A stretch of 64,000 bases of DNA, taken from JBBDYG01 sp040901765 (GTDB lineage: Bacteria > Planctomycetota > Planctomycetia > Pirellulales > Lacipirellulaceae). Below are positions 8,896 to 17,685 of the stretch, one piece after another. Each line of letters opens with the position of its first letter. The stretch's first letter is position 1. The stretch spans positions 364,070 through 428,069 of the forward strand of contig JBBDYG010000040.1 of assembly GCA_040901765.1 (NCBI GenBank), written 5' to 3'. Position numbers and translations under genes: made by a program. The notes beneath the pieces were generated by a model. The model was given only the letters and a program-made list of their open reading frames with translations. It searched no databases and had not been told where the DNA came from.

Positions 8896-10695
8896 ATGAC
8901 GAAGTTTCTCAGTGGCTGGACAGTACCGATAGTTTTCGCAGGGGGACTTGCGGCGTTAATAGTCCCTGCATATGGCTACGCTCAACAGCAAGACGATGAA
9001 TCCACGTTGTCCTTTGATCTGACAGATTCGGCGCGGCTCCTCACGGTCGCTCTCGTCGGCGAGGGCCAAGAGCGTTACGTTGCCATTGACGACCTCGGCG
9101 AGCGCCACGAGTCCGCGGCAACGGTGGTGCCGGCGCTACAAAAGCTGCTGGCCGATAATGATCCGCAAGTACGTTGGCGCAGCGCCCGCGCCTTAGGCGA
9201 TTACGAATCGCAAGCCCAAGGTGCGGCAGGAATCCTGCGCGGACTGCTGCTGGATAAAGACCCGATCGTACAATACCATGCGGCCGTGGCGCTCGGAAGA
9301 GTGGGCGACACATCCGATGCAACAATCCAATCGCTTGTGGGTGCTGTCACTAGCCCCGACGGACGCGTGGCGCGGGCGGCTATTTCAGCGATTCGCAGTT
9401 TGGAACCCGATCCGAAGTACGTGGTCGCAGCTCTCAAGCAAGTGTTGACATCCGATGACGACGCGGTGGTGCTGCATGCAATCGAAGCGATGGTCGAGCG
9501 CGGTGGGGCGGCTGTTCCGCTGTTGAATGAAGCCCTCAATGAGCCTGAAACGGCATACATTGCCGCTGTTGCCATCGAGCATATCGGTCCCGACGCCAAA
9601 GCAACGGTGCCTGGTCTGACGGAACTGCTCGGTGACACGAAGCACTCCCAATTGCTGATTCAAACGTTGTTGGCGCTAGCCAGCATCGGGCCGGATGCGC
9701 AGTCGGCGGCGCCGCAAATCGTGCCGCTGCTCAAGTCCGCCAACGACGACACGATACCAGTCGCGGCCGCGTACGCACTAGGTTCGATCGGTGCTACTGA
9801 CGCCGACGCCGAGTTAAAGGCGGCGGTTAACAGCGACAATGCATTTCTTCAGATGACCGCAGCGTGGGCACTTGCGAAAAACGATCACGAGAATCAACAA
9901 CTCTTAAAGCAGGCCGTTGCAAAGCTCACGCAGGGTCTCGGTAGCGACGATGCCGCAATGCAGATGGCTGCGGCGAAGTGCTTGGAATCGCTTCATGCAC
10001 CCGCCGAGATGGTCGCTCCCGCGCTCATCGCGCTTGCGAATGATTCCGATCCGCACATGGTCGACAATGTGGTAACCGCGCTGGCAAGTCGTGGTGAAGC
10101 AGTGGTTCCCAAGGCGGCCAATGCGCTAAAGAATCCAGAGCTTCGCGATCTGGCGGCGAAGGTCATCGCTCAGGTCGGCCCCAAGGCCAGCGCTGCCGTG
10201 GGTCCGCTGGTTGAAGCGGCAGAGGGTGCCGATCCCGAGTTCCGTGCCGACATCCACATCGCTCTGGCCGCGATTGGTCCTAAAGCCGGGGCGGGCACCG
10301 ACGTTTTAGTCGAAGCACTTTCCAGCGACGACGAACGCGTGCGGCACAGCGCGCTGTTCGCATTGCGGCAAATTGGGCCAAACGCAGCGAAGGCGGCTCC
10401 GAAGCTTATCGAAATGCTGGATTCCGCCGAGGGCTTCGACCAACTCGCAACCGCTTGGGCGCTCACAACCGTTGTGCCCGCTAAGGAACGTATCGCACCG
10501 CGGGTCGTGCCCGTGCTTCGCCTTGGTCTCGCCGACCCCGATGCGGCCGAGCGGTTGGAAACCATCTCCGCGATTCGTGATTTAGGAAAATCTGGGGCCG
10601 CTTTGGCTGAGGATCTCAAGCGCGTCGCTGCGAATGATCCCGACGAAGACGTTCGCACTGCAGCGACCGACGCGGTCAAGAAAATCGGTGGCTGA
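8896..10695 (+). CDS. Exported HEAT-repeat protein, copy 2
   Basis: ATG 8896 is preferred to an upstream in-frame start because ACGGAG at 8880-8885 precedes it and a signal peptide follows (hydrophobic VPIVFAGGLAALIVPAYG, then AQQQ). The 599-residue protein is a HEAT solenoid along its length: DPQVRWRSARALG, then repeated IGPDA/AxxAL units. It is paralogous to the product of 6214 over the whole length, including the closing DPDEDVRTAA. No catalytic motif is visible. Together with the gene at 8219 it forms the second [STAGEGY-family + HEAT] pair. Confidence 0.85.
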   Translation: MTKFLSGWTVPIVFAGGLAALIVPAYGYAQQQDDESTLSFDLTDSARLLTVALVGEGQERYVAIDDLGERHESAATVVPALQKLLADNDPQVRWRSARALGDYESQAQGAAGILRGLLLDKDPIVQYHAAVALGRVGDTSDATIQSLVGAVTSPDGRVARAAISAIRSLEPDPKYVVAALKQVLTSDDDAVVLHAIEAMVERGGAAVPLLNEALNEPETAYIAAVAIEHIGPDAKATVPGLTELLGDTKHSQLLIQTLLALASIGPDAQSAAPQIVPLLKSANDDTIPVAAAYALGSIGATDADAELKAAVNSDNAFLQMTAAWALAKNDHENQQLLKQAVAKLTQGLGSDDAAMQMAAAKCLESLHAPAEMVAPALIALANDSDPHMVDNVVTALASRGEAVVPKAANALKNPELRDLAAKVIAQVGPKASAAVGPLVEAAEGADPEFRADIHIALAAIGPKAGAGTDVLVEALSSDDERVRHSALFALRQIGPNAAKAAPKLIEMLDSAEGFDQLATAWALTTVVPAKERIAPRVVPVLRLGLADPDAAERLETISAIRDLGKSGAALAEDLKRVAANDPDEDVRTAATDAVKKIGG

Positions 10696-10721
10696 ATCGA
10701 GCGCGTCGCAAGCGAGCGCGG

Positions 10722-11684
10722 CTAAGGGGCGAGAAGTTGCCGGGTGACGTGATAGAACACGGGCGCGGCAAAACAGATCGAGTCGATCCGGTCGAGCAGT
10801 CCGCCGTGGCCTTGCACCAGCGTGCCGTAGTCTTTCACTCCCCGGTCGCGTTTGATCGCCGACATGGTCATCGCCCCGCCGAAGGACATCACGGCGGTGA
10901 GCATCGAAACGAGCGCCACGTGCCATAGTTGCGTGTAGGGCGTCGCCCACCACAGCGACATGCCGACCAGGGCCGTGCTCGCGGTGCCGCCCAGCAGGCC
11001 CTCCCAGGTTCGCGTTGCGTTGATTTCGGGTGCGACCACGTGCCGGCCGTAAATGCGTCCCCACACGAACTGCAGCGCTTCGGACATTAGCGACAATAGG
11101 ATAAAGAAGAACAGGAGCCGGGCGCGCTCGCTGTAAACCGTGTCCTTCCAGTGGAGATAGAGTAGTGCCGGCGCAAAGCTCAAGCAGTAAACACAAATCA
11201 ATAGCCCGCACTGTATCTTCGCCACGCGCTCGAGGAATCGCTTCGGATCGCCGGCGAGCGCGATGCGCATGGGAATGAACAAGAGTGCGAACACCGGGAT
11301 CAGAATGCTGTAGAGACCGTAGGTATCGTAGTCTTCGCGGCCATCGAGCCAAAGCAATACGTATTGCAGTGGCGTAAAGAAGAAGAACACCCAGAAGAGC
11401 GCGCGGTGATCGCCCATGCGCGTGGGCGTAAGCGTAATGAACTCGCGGAGCGACCAGAAACTTACGAAACCGAACAGCGCGACTGTTAGTACCTCGCTCC
11501 AAAACGCAACCGCCAGCAAGCAGCAGATGATCCACCAAGCCTGCAAACGGCTATTGAATGCATCGACCGCCGCGGGATTCAGGCCGAGCTGCGGTTGACG
11601 GCGCAAAACCTGCCCGATCGCGGTGGCCACGAGCAGCAACCCCACGACGACACCGGCCAACGCCCAGTTTTCCGCTTGTCCCAT
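10722..11684 (-). CDS. cdsA: Phosphatidate cytidylyltransferase family protein
   Basis: The 320-residue membrane protein carries the CDP-diglyceride synthetase signature at residues 275-301: SAIKRDRGVKD, then a G-H-G-G-x-x-D-R-x-D end. Eight or so hydrophobic segments precede it. The enzyme makes CDP-diacylglycerol from phosphatidate and CTP in the inner membrane. It is the last gene of a leftward run, 21 bases after the plsC-like gene, whose product supplies phosphatidate. Because this cdsA sits with envelope polysaccharide genes it may be a second copy rather than the housekeeping one; this cannot be decided from the window. Confidence 0.92.
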   Translation of the reverse strand: MGQAENWALAGVVVGLLLVATAIGQVLRRQPQLGLNPAAVDAFNSRLQAWWIICCLLAVAFWSEVLTVALFGFVSFWSLREFITLTPTRMGDHRALFWVFFFFTPLQYVLLWLDGREDYDTYGLYSILIPVFALLFIPMRIALAGDPKRFLERVAKIQCGLLICVYCLSFAPALLYLHWKDTVYSERARLLFFFILLSLMSEALQFVWGRIYGRHVVAPEINATRTWEGLLGGTASTALVGMSLWWATPYTQLWHVALVSMLTAVMSFGGAMTMSAIKRDRGVKDYGTLVQGHGGLLDRIDSICFAAPVFYHVTRQLLAP

Positions 11685-11705
11685 GACGTGTTCGGTCTTT
11701 CGCGG

Positions 11706-12359
11706 TTAATCGTCCTGTTTGAGCTTGAGAATCGAGTCGCGCGCCCGATCGAGAAAGTCATTTTTTCCCTCACCGTTCTCCAACCAGATCGGCGATCCAA
11801 AGGTGATACACGACAACAGCGGGACCGGCAAGAACTCGCCCCGGGGAAGAATGCGGTTCATGTTGTTGATGTAGACCGGGACCAACTCTAAATCGGGCCG
11901 TTTCTTGCTGAGGTAATACAGTCCGCTCTTGAACTCGCCCACCGCTTCGCCGGTCTGGCGGCCTCCTTCGGGAAAAATAATTACCGAATAGCTCGTTCCA
12001 ATCTCGCGGAGCATCACGTCCACGGGACTCTGATGCACCTTGATCTCCTTACGATCAATGAGCAACGCATTGAATTGCCGGGCGATATACCGCCGCACCC
12101 GACCGCCGTCCCAATAATCCTTCGCGCCCACGGGGCGCGTCATTTGCCGCACGCTTTGCGGCAACGAGGACCAAACAAGGATTGGATCGAGATGGCTGGT
12201 GTGATTAGCAAAATAGATACGCTGGCACGTGTCGGGCTGGCAGCCGATCCAGCGAATGCTCGCGCCGCTCAAAAACCTTGCGAGCGATGTCAAGATTAGT
12301 TCAGTCAACATAAGCGCGAGTCGTCGCCGGCGAAGGCCTCTACAAACCGAGAGTTCCAT
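11706..12359 (-). CDS. plsC: 1-acyl-sn-glycerol-3-phosphate acyltransferase (PlsC family)
   Basis: The 217-residue protein has the acyltransferase motif I NHTSHLD (residues 52-58) and motif III FPEGGR (129-134), plus VPVYINNM near residue 166. It would acylate lysophosphatidate at the inner membrane. The alternative start at ATG 12311 (residue 17) fits the family length equally well; neither start has a clear ribosome site. It lies between the GT4 gene (27 bases upstream) and cdsA (21 bases downstream) on the same strand, so phosphatidate and CDP-diacylglycerol synthesis are linked here with polysaccharide assembly. Confidence 0.9.
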   Translation of the reverse strand: MELSVCRGLRRRRLALMLTELILTSLARFLSGASIRWIGCQPDTCQRIYFANHTSHLDPILVWSSLPQSVRQMTRPVGAKDYWDGGRVRRYIARQFNALLIDRKEIKVHQSPVDVMLREIGTSYSVIIFPEGGRQTGEAVGEFKSGLYYLSKKRPDLELVPVYINNMNRILPRGEFLPVPLLSCITFGSPIWLENGEGKNDFLDRARDSILKLKQDD

Positions 12360-12386
12360 CAGTTGCCGGCATGGTGCGAATTTTCA

Positions 12387-13631
12387 TTATGGACTGCCAC
12401 AACGCCGACTGGCAGGGCGTCCGCACGTGGCCGCGGTTTTCACCGCGTGTTCGGGCGGTGCTGGATGCCGCGGTATTGACCATTCCGACGACGTCGAACG
12501 CTTGCCGCCGATCTTTTTCTGAAATAGCCGCTCCAACAGGTCTTCGTACCCGCGAACCATCGCTTGGACCGATCCGGTCTGAATCACGCGTGCTCTGCCG
12601 GCGGCCCCCATTTCGCGGGCTTGCAGTGGATTTTCCAAAAGCCAGAGTACCCGTTCAGCAAACGTTAAGACATCGCTCGGTGGCACAATCGAACCCGTTT
12701 TGCCATCAACGACCGATTCGCGGACCGAACCGACATCCGTGGCGACCACGGGCTTGCCGACGCTCATCGCTTCGAGAATCGAGACGGGATTGGCTTCGTT
12801 GTGCGATGGGAGAGCGAATACATCCATGGCGGCGAGAATCCGCGGTACATCGTCCCGGGAACCGAGAAATTGAACCACATCATCGACGCCAAGCGTCCGG
12901 GCCAACATTTCAAGCGATTCGCGTTGCGGACCATCGCCAACAATTAGAAACCGAGCCTCGGGCAGATTCACCCTTACCCGTCGTGCGACTTCGATAAACA
13001 TCTCGTGATTTTTTTCGGGCCGTAAGGCCGCGACGATGCCCACTAGCGGCGCCGTCGGCAACAGCCCCAATTCGCGACACAGTCCGGCGTCGTCCGGCAA
13101 CGGTGCGAAGCGATCGGTGTCGACGCCGTTGGGAATAACAACGACCTTGTTCGCGGGCAGGCCTTCTACGTCGACAAGAAACCGGCCGTGGGATCCCGCG
13201 ACGGCGATGAAGGCGTCGGTGATCGGCGTCAACAGCCGATTGAGTTTTCCCAGACCGTCGGGCCAGCCGGTGCTGTGAAGAGCAGAGGTTATCACTGGCA
13301 CGCCCGCGAGCCGGCCCGCGAGCCGGCCCCAAAACATCTTGTCCCCCGCGCCCACGGTGACGATCGCATCCACTTGCCGATTGCGAAATAGACGCACGAG
13401 TTGTGGCAGCACCCGCAAGTCCCATTTGTGTTTTAGCAGCCAAGCATGCACGGGAACTTCGGCCGCAAGCGTTTCGCCCAGCGGCCCCGGTTCTTTAAGC
13501 AAGCAAAGTTCGGGCGCGAACCGAGCGCGGTCGAGCCGCCGCACCAGATTCACCAGCAGCGTTTCCGCACCGCCGACGGGCATCGACGTTAGCAGAAACA
13601 TGACACGTATCGGGCGGACGGGAGAGGACAT
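12387..13631 (-). CDS. GT4-family glycosyltransferase
   Basis: A 414-residue GT-B enzyme. The N-terminal half has MFLLTSMPVGGAETLLVNL, the usual acceptor-domain start. The C-terminal half has VVIPNGVD, GIVAALRPEKNHEMFIEVA and the E-x7-E motif in HNEANPVSILEAMSVGKPVVATDVGSVRE. It probably adds a sugar from a nucleotide donor to a lipid-linked intermediate of the locus. The last 40 residues after LERLFQKK are low-similarity and may be a species-specific tail. Six bases separate it from the flippase gene, so it is operonic. Confidence 0.9.
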   Translation of the reverse strand: MSSPVRPIRVMFLLTSMPVGGAETLLVNLVRRLDRARFAPELCLLKEPGPLGETLAAEVPVHAWLLKHKWDLRVLPQLVRLFRNRQVDAIVTVGAGDKMFWGRLAGRLAGVPVITSALHSTGWPDGLGKLNRLLTPITDAFIAVAGSHGRFLVDVEGLPANKVVVIPNGVDTDRFAPLPDDAGLCRELGLLPTAPLVGIVAALRPEKNHEMFIEVARRVRVNLPEARFLIVGDGPQRESLEMLARTLGVDDVVQFLGSRDDVPRILAAMDVFALPSHNEANPVSILEAMSVGKPVVATDVGSVRESVVDGKTGSIVPPSDVLTFAERVLWLLENPLQAREMGAAGRARVIQTGSVQAMVRGYEDLLERLFQKKIGGKRSTSSEWSIPRHPAPPEHAVKTAATCGRPASRRCGSP

Positions 13632-13637
13632 TGAATT

Positions 13638-15194
13638 TCAGATTGCGGATTGGGGATTTGGGATTTGGAATTCGGATGCCGAAGTGGCGAGATCTCGCGA
13701 ACGATTGACGCGTCGTTGCAGCAGGTTGGCAAGCGCAGAGCGTTCCTCAACGGTGAGGACCACATTGGTGGTCACGCTAGTGAGGAGGATCAGCAGGAGG
13801 CAAATACCCGCGGGAATCGTTCCGGCTGCGAGCGCCAAAGGCACCACACAGGCGAGCCAAGTGCCGCGGCAAATGCGCATGCCGCATCGGCGGTTCACAA
13901 CCAGTTGAATCACCAGCGCCAGACAGGTGGCACACGCGGTCGCCACCACGGCGCCCCACAGGCCCCATTTTGGCAGCCAAAGCAAGTTGAGTACGACGTT
14001 GGCCAACAAACCCCAGACCATTGGCCAGGCGGCTCGCCAGGTTTGCTCGGCGCACCAAACATACGTCTGGGCGACCAACAGCAGACTGAACCAAACGCTC
14101 GCAACGAGGGCCCACGGGAGCACGGCTAAGCCGTCGGCGTACTTGTTTTCAAACGCCACGCGAAAGAGCACCGGGCAGAGCACCAGAATTCCAATACCGG
14201 CCGCCAACATGCCGAGACTCGTCAGCTTCAGCACTAAGTTGAGCCGCGTCGAGACATGTTCGCGACGCCCCTGTTCCCAGTCGTAGCTCAAATGGGGCGT
14301 CACCGCGCCGACCAGTAAATTTGCGACCGACACCAGCAGCATCGGCAAAATGTTGCTCGTGTGATAGTTGCCGACTTGGGCAAGAGCGACCTGGCTCGAC
14401 ATACCGCTAAAGTGGACGATCATGTAGCGATCCACGACTGCGAACAAGTTCGAAAGCAGATTCGCCACCCACACCCAGATCGCGAACTGCATCAGTGGCG
14501 GCCAGAACTCGGAGTGCGGAATGGGCGGCGCAATCGTGCCGGTTCGTTCCACTCGCTGCAATGACCATAAAAGCACGCCGACGATGGATATGAGGCATGC
14601 GGCGCCATAACCGACTACAATGCTTCCCGCCGCATCGCGCCAGAAGTAGAGGAGTGTTAGGGCAAGCACGGCAAATCCCATGCTGTGACAGAACTGCATT
14701 GCCGATACGACGCGAAACAGCCGCAGCCCTGCGAACACCGCTTCCAAGAAGTGGTGAACGATAACGAGTGCCAGGCAGACGGCAACCCACACCACCAGTG
14801 GGGCCTCACGCGAGTCGCCGAAAATCAACCACGCGAACCGCTCGCGCTCGACCACAATGGTGGCTATCGTCAAAGTGGAAAGCACAAAACTCCAGATCGC
14901 GGTGCGCGTCAAAAACGATCGCAACTGCCCTCGTTCGCGATAGCGTTCCAGATACCGGCCAAACGACCCAGGCAGCCCTAAGACGGCAAGCGGCGCCGCG
15001 AGCAGCAAGAAGCCGTAGGCCATCTCCCAATTGCCCAGCGCCTCCGGCGACAGCCATCGGCAGAACAGGATGCCACGCCCGAACCCAACGCTCCGTTGAA
15101 TAATATTGACGACCAGCAACACCGCTACGCTGCCGGCGAGGGTATCAACGACCAGCGGGCGCGCCGCGGGCTTGGGTGGAACTGGCTCAGCCAT
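13638..15194 (-). CDS. Polysaccharide flippase (Wzx/MATE-like)
   Basis: The 518-residue protein has about 12-14 hydrophobic segments and the overall pattern of the polysaccharide-biosynthesis/MVF flippase family: SVGFGRGILFCRWLSPEALGNWEMAYG near the N-terminus, and long hydrophobic helices to about residue 480. It would move undecaprenyl-linked repeat units across the inner membrane. Its last residues (FQIPNPQSAI) are encoded by the low-complexity sequence GGATTTGGGATTTGG around 13640-13670, a planctomycete-style intergenic repeat that supplies the stop codon. Confidence 0.88.
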   Translation of the reverse strand: MAEPVPPKPAARPLVVDTLAGSVAVLLVVNIIQRSVGFGRGILFCRWLSPEALGNWEMAYGFLLLAAPLAVLGLPGSFGRYLERYRERGQLRSFLTRTAIWSFVLSTLTIATIVVERERFAWLIFGDSREAPLVVWVAVCLALVIVHHFLEAVFAGLRLFRVVSAMQFCHSMGFAVLALTLLYFWRDAAGSIVVGYGAACLISIVGVLLWSLQRVERTGTIAPPIPHSEFWPPLMQFAIWVWVANLLSNLFAVVDRYMIVHFSGMSSQVALAQVGNYHTSNILPMLLVSVANLLVGAVTPHLSYDWEQGRREHVSTRLNLVLKLTSLGMLAAGIGILVLCPVLFRVAFENKYADGLAVLPWALVASVWFSLLLVAQTYVWCAEQTWRAAWPMVWGLLANVVLNLLWLPKWGLWGAVVATACATCLALVIQLVVNRRCGMRICRGTWLACVVPLALAAGTIPAGICLLLILLTSVTTNVVLTVEERSALANLLQRRVNRSRDLATSASEFQIPNPQSAI

Positions 15195-15240
15195 TCGTGC
15201 TACAAATCCGTAGAAACTCGTTTTCCGAACAAGAAATTTG

Positions 15241-15324
15241 AACAGGAGGAAACAGAGAGAGCAGAGAAACGCATGGCTATCTTCTTCTCTTTTCTGCCCT
15301 CTGTTACCTCTGTTTCCTCCTGTT
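15241..15324. repeat. Inverted repeat, 17-bp perfect outer arms
   Basis: AACAGGAGGAAACAGAG at 15241-15257 is exactly complementary to 15308-15324. The interior is purine-rich on one side and pyrimidine-rich on the other, extending the stem imperfectly. It fills the 159-base gap between the deacetylase and flippase genes. It resembles the other long hairpins in this window in placement. Confidence 0.8.
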
Positions 15325-15353
15325 AAATCTTTAGTTGCGGCCTTACGGCCGCG

Positions 15354-16187
15354 TTATGGTCTCCACGCTCGGCCGCTAGCCCGAGCATCTTTCCGCGGGT
15401 CGATGGTCATCCAGTTCTTAAGTCGAATCATCTCGGGGTCGGCGTGAATCCGCTGGATGTGAAACGGATCGTCGCCGGGCCAGTTGTATCCACCATAGGC
15501 GGAGCATACGCCGGCAAATCCTGCATCGCGGGCCACGTCGAACGCCGCCGGCGTGAGTTGGCGATGCTGTCCGAATGGAAACGCAAAATAGCGGACCGGG
15601 CCGCCGGTCAGATTTTCGAGATCCACTTTCGAGCCGACGATTTCTTCGTGCAGGAATCTGGGGTCCGACGATGCGCCCAGGTCGGCGTGGTTCCGCGTAT
15701 GGGCGCCGATCTCGACACCCGTTTGCGCCAGCACCCTAATCTGCTCCGAAGTATTCGGCAGCAGGGGCTGATCACGCGCAACGTCGTGCGCAAACGGCCG
15801 CTGCTCGATTACGTGCGCGCTCGCTACAAAGTACGTGAATGGCACCCGCTGCCGTATCAGCAAAGGAATCGCGAAGTCGCAATTGTCCGCGTAGCCGTCG
15901 TCGAATGTGATGCACGCCGTGGGCCGATCGTTCTTGCCTGATTGAAGGCGCAGTTGCGCTTCGGCCAAGGAGACAATATCGAACCGCGCTTTCAGCCAGG
16001 CAATTTGTTGGGCAAAACGCTTGCAGCTCATCGTCCAATCATTCGGGTGAGAATCGGCGACCCGGTGGTAGAACAGCACCTGCACCGGCTCGCAGGCCAG
16101 CGCCGCCCGGCGCGCGGCCGCCTGGCGGCGCAGCGGAATGCTGGCCAAGTAATAGGCTTCCAGCCCAATTTCTTTCCAAAGCTGCAT
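15354..16187 (-). CDS. Polysaccharide deacetylase (CE4/NodB domain)
   Basis: The 277-residue protein has NodB motif 1 TFDDGY (Asp96, Asp97), motif 2 HTRNH (His163, His167) and motif 3 around FAFPFGQH. These supply the catalytic base and the metal site of CE4 N-/O-deacetylases. No signal peptide is evident, as in exosortase-associated deacetylases that act on the nascent polysaccharide. It is 3 bases downstream of the acetyltransferase-like gene, so an acetylation/deacetylation pair is plausible. The C-terminal 20 residues are basic and may be a variable tail. Confidence 0.9.
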   Translation of the reverse strand: MQLWKEIGLEAYYLASIPLRRQAAARRAALACEPVQVLFYHRVADSHPNDWTMSCKRFAQQIAWLKARFDIVSLAEAQLRLQSGKNDRPTACITFDDGYADNCDFAIPLLIRQRVPFTYFVASAHVIEQRPFAHDVARDQPLLPNTSEQIRVLAQTGVEIGAHTRNHADLGASSDPRFLHEEIVGSKVDLENLTGGPVRYFAFPFGQHRQLTPAAFDVARDAGFAGVCSAYGGYNWPGDDPFHIQRIHADPEMIRLKNWMTIDPRKDARASGRAWRP

Positions 16188-16190
16188 GGA

Positions 16191-17330
16191 TTAACTCGTT
16201 TCGTCGGCTCCTGTTCGCACGCCCAGCAACCAGTTGCTACCCGTTCGCAGCAACGCTTTCACTTGGCGGGCGGCATCGAAGGCGCGGGCGCGAACCCGGG
16301 CAGTGCGATGTTGCGGAACGACTCGCAGCCGAAACGTCTCCTCCGGCTGCGCCCGCCAATGCGCCTTGTAGGGTTCGTCTCCACGCAGAAAGTCGTACGT
16401 GGTCTGTCCCGATTCGATTGCGTCGCGAATGCTAAGAATCTTAAGAATTCGCCCTGGTTGATCGTCGAAGCGATCGGGGTCAAGCCCGCCTTGATAAACG
16501 TAGGTCGTGTGCTGATTCCCCAGATGATACTCGGCGGCGACCGGAGCGCCATCGAGCTCGAGCCACGACAATCGCAATTGACCGCGGGCCAGCATCTTTA
16601 GTGCGACGTCCGCATGGAAGTCCGAAAACGATTGCGAAGCAAACACACCCGGCTGGCCAACGCTCTGCCAACGGCGCTGGTGGAAGTCCACCAAGAGGGG
16701 CCAGGCTTGTGCGAATTCCTCTTCGGTAGCCCCGCGATGCCATACGCAGCGCCCCGCTTCGATCGAGCGGCGCGATAATCGATCCAACTGTTTGCGATGC
16801 GATTTGGACTGCATCCGCAGAAATTCGGCCCAGGTCTCTGGCAACGGGATTGCCCAGCACGAGTCCATCGGCCGCCGCTGCACGAGACATCCTCGCTTTC
16901 GCAATTCATCCATGAAAGCCTCGACCGCCGGATCGCTAGCATCAATGCCTTCTAGTTCCAGCAGATCCCAATCTAAGAGTTCGCGTACCAAATGTTGAGC
17001 CAAGACGGCGGCGACTTCGTTTCGATGTTCCGGTTGGCAAAACAGCGTCAGGTGATCCGTGCAAACCTCGCCGTCGCCAAGCCATCGCACCATACGGCCT
17101 TTGGCAAGTGAGCGATCGAGATACCACGGCGCGAGGCCGATCAGCCGACCACCTTCGGTGGTTACGCATACGACATGCAACTCGCGATGTCGCAATTGCT
17201 CGGAGCCGTAGTACTGCCACCACGTTGCCAGCCACTCGTGGGAACGGAAGGGCACGTCGCCAGCCAGCGCATTCCACTGGTCGCGCAGTTCGCTTAGCCC
17301 GTGGGTCGTCGAGACCACGTAGGTTTTCAC
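16191..17330 (-). CDS. FemAB/CelD-like GNAT acyltransferase of polysaccharide locus
   Basis: Starts at GTG 17330 after a G-rich stretch; 379 residues. The pattern of an early WNALA, FRSHEWLATWWQYYG, a central KSHRKQLDRLSRRS and late EYHLGNQHTTYVYQGGLDP, FLRGDEPYKAHWR matches the CelD/BcsL (Acetyltransf_6) family, often found in cellulose or exopolysaccharide loci. The acyl donor and acceptor cannot be told from sequence. It is the first gene of the leftward arm of the locus and faces the divergent Wzz-like gene across a 355-base region. Confidence 0.85.
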   Translation of the reverse strand: MKTYVVSTTHGLSELRDQWNALAGDVPFRSHEWLATWWQYYGSEQLRHRELHVVCVTTEGGRLIGLAPWYLDRSLAKGRMVRWLGDGEVCTDHLTLFCQPEHRNEVAAVLAQHLVRELLDWDLLELEGIDASDPAVEAFMDELRKRGCLVQRRPMDSCWAIPLPETWAEFLRMQSKSHRKQLDRLSRRSIEAGRCVWHRGATEEEFAQAWPLLVDFHQRRWQSVGQPGVFASQSFSDFHADVALKMLARGQLRLSWLELDGAPVAAEYHLGNQHTTYVYQGGLDPDRFDDQPGRILKILSIRDAIESGQTTYDFLRGDEPYKAHWRAQPEETFRLRVVPQHRTARVRARAFDAARQVKALLRTGSNWLLGVRTGADETS

Positions 17331-17685
17331 CGCGACCCCCGCTCGAGTTTGGAAGAAGAGATTGGTTTCTTAAATGTGTGACACAGTTCAGGAAATTCAA
17401 CCGACTCCAAACAGGTTTTTGTTCGCCGATTACGGCGATGATGCCGATTGGCAACACGTCGCTGCGAATGCTGACAGAACTCGACGCGCTCGAGGGCCTC
17501 CGCCAACGGTAGGTTGCGGGTCACATAAGCCTGCTCACCGCAAAGTTTGCGCTTACGGGGAAGGGCTTTCAATTGGCGGGACGCGAGGGCTTCGGGCGAG
17601 CCGATGGGGCTGGGCACAATGTTTGCCCCTGCAAGCAATCCGGTTCACCGTTACGAACCCCACCAACCTGCGGAATACTCACGAG
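17331..17685. promoter_or_regulatory. Divergent intergenic region of the polysaccharide locus
   Basis: These 355 bases separate the two arms of the locus. I see no convincing gene: open frames on both strands lack ribosome sites and similarity. A sigma-54 element is near the right end (separate entry). No equally clear promoter was found for the leftward arm. Confidence 0.6.
17611..17626 (+). promoter_or_regulatory. Sigma-54 (-24/-12) promoter for the Wzz-like gene
   Basis: GGGCAC, a five-base spacer and TTGC give GG at 17613-17614 and GC at 17625-17626, exactly ten bases apart, as required for sigma-54. It differs from the consensus TGGCAC-N5-TTGC at one position. The start codon at 17686 is about 48 bases beyond the expected start of transcription. 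The sigma-54 activator gene at 39191 shows that such regulation exists in this organism. Confidence 0.65.

Noticed and set aside
10582..11538. 318-codon minus-strand frame overlapping cdsA
   Set aside because: Same strand but another frame of the cdsA gene, Arg/Ala-rich and without family resemblance.
17327..17638. 103-codon open frame on the minus strand in the divergent polysaccharide region
   Set aside because: No recognisable domain or ribosome site; it overlaps the sigma-54 element and the start of the acetyltransferase gene.
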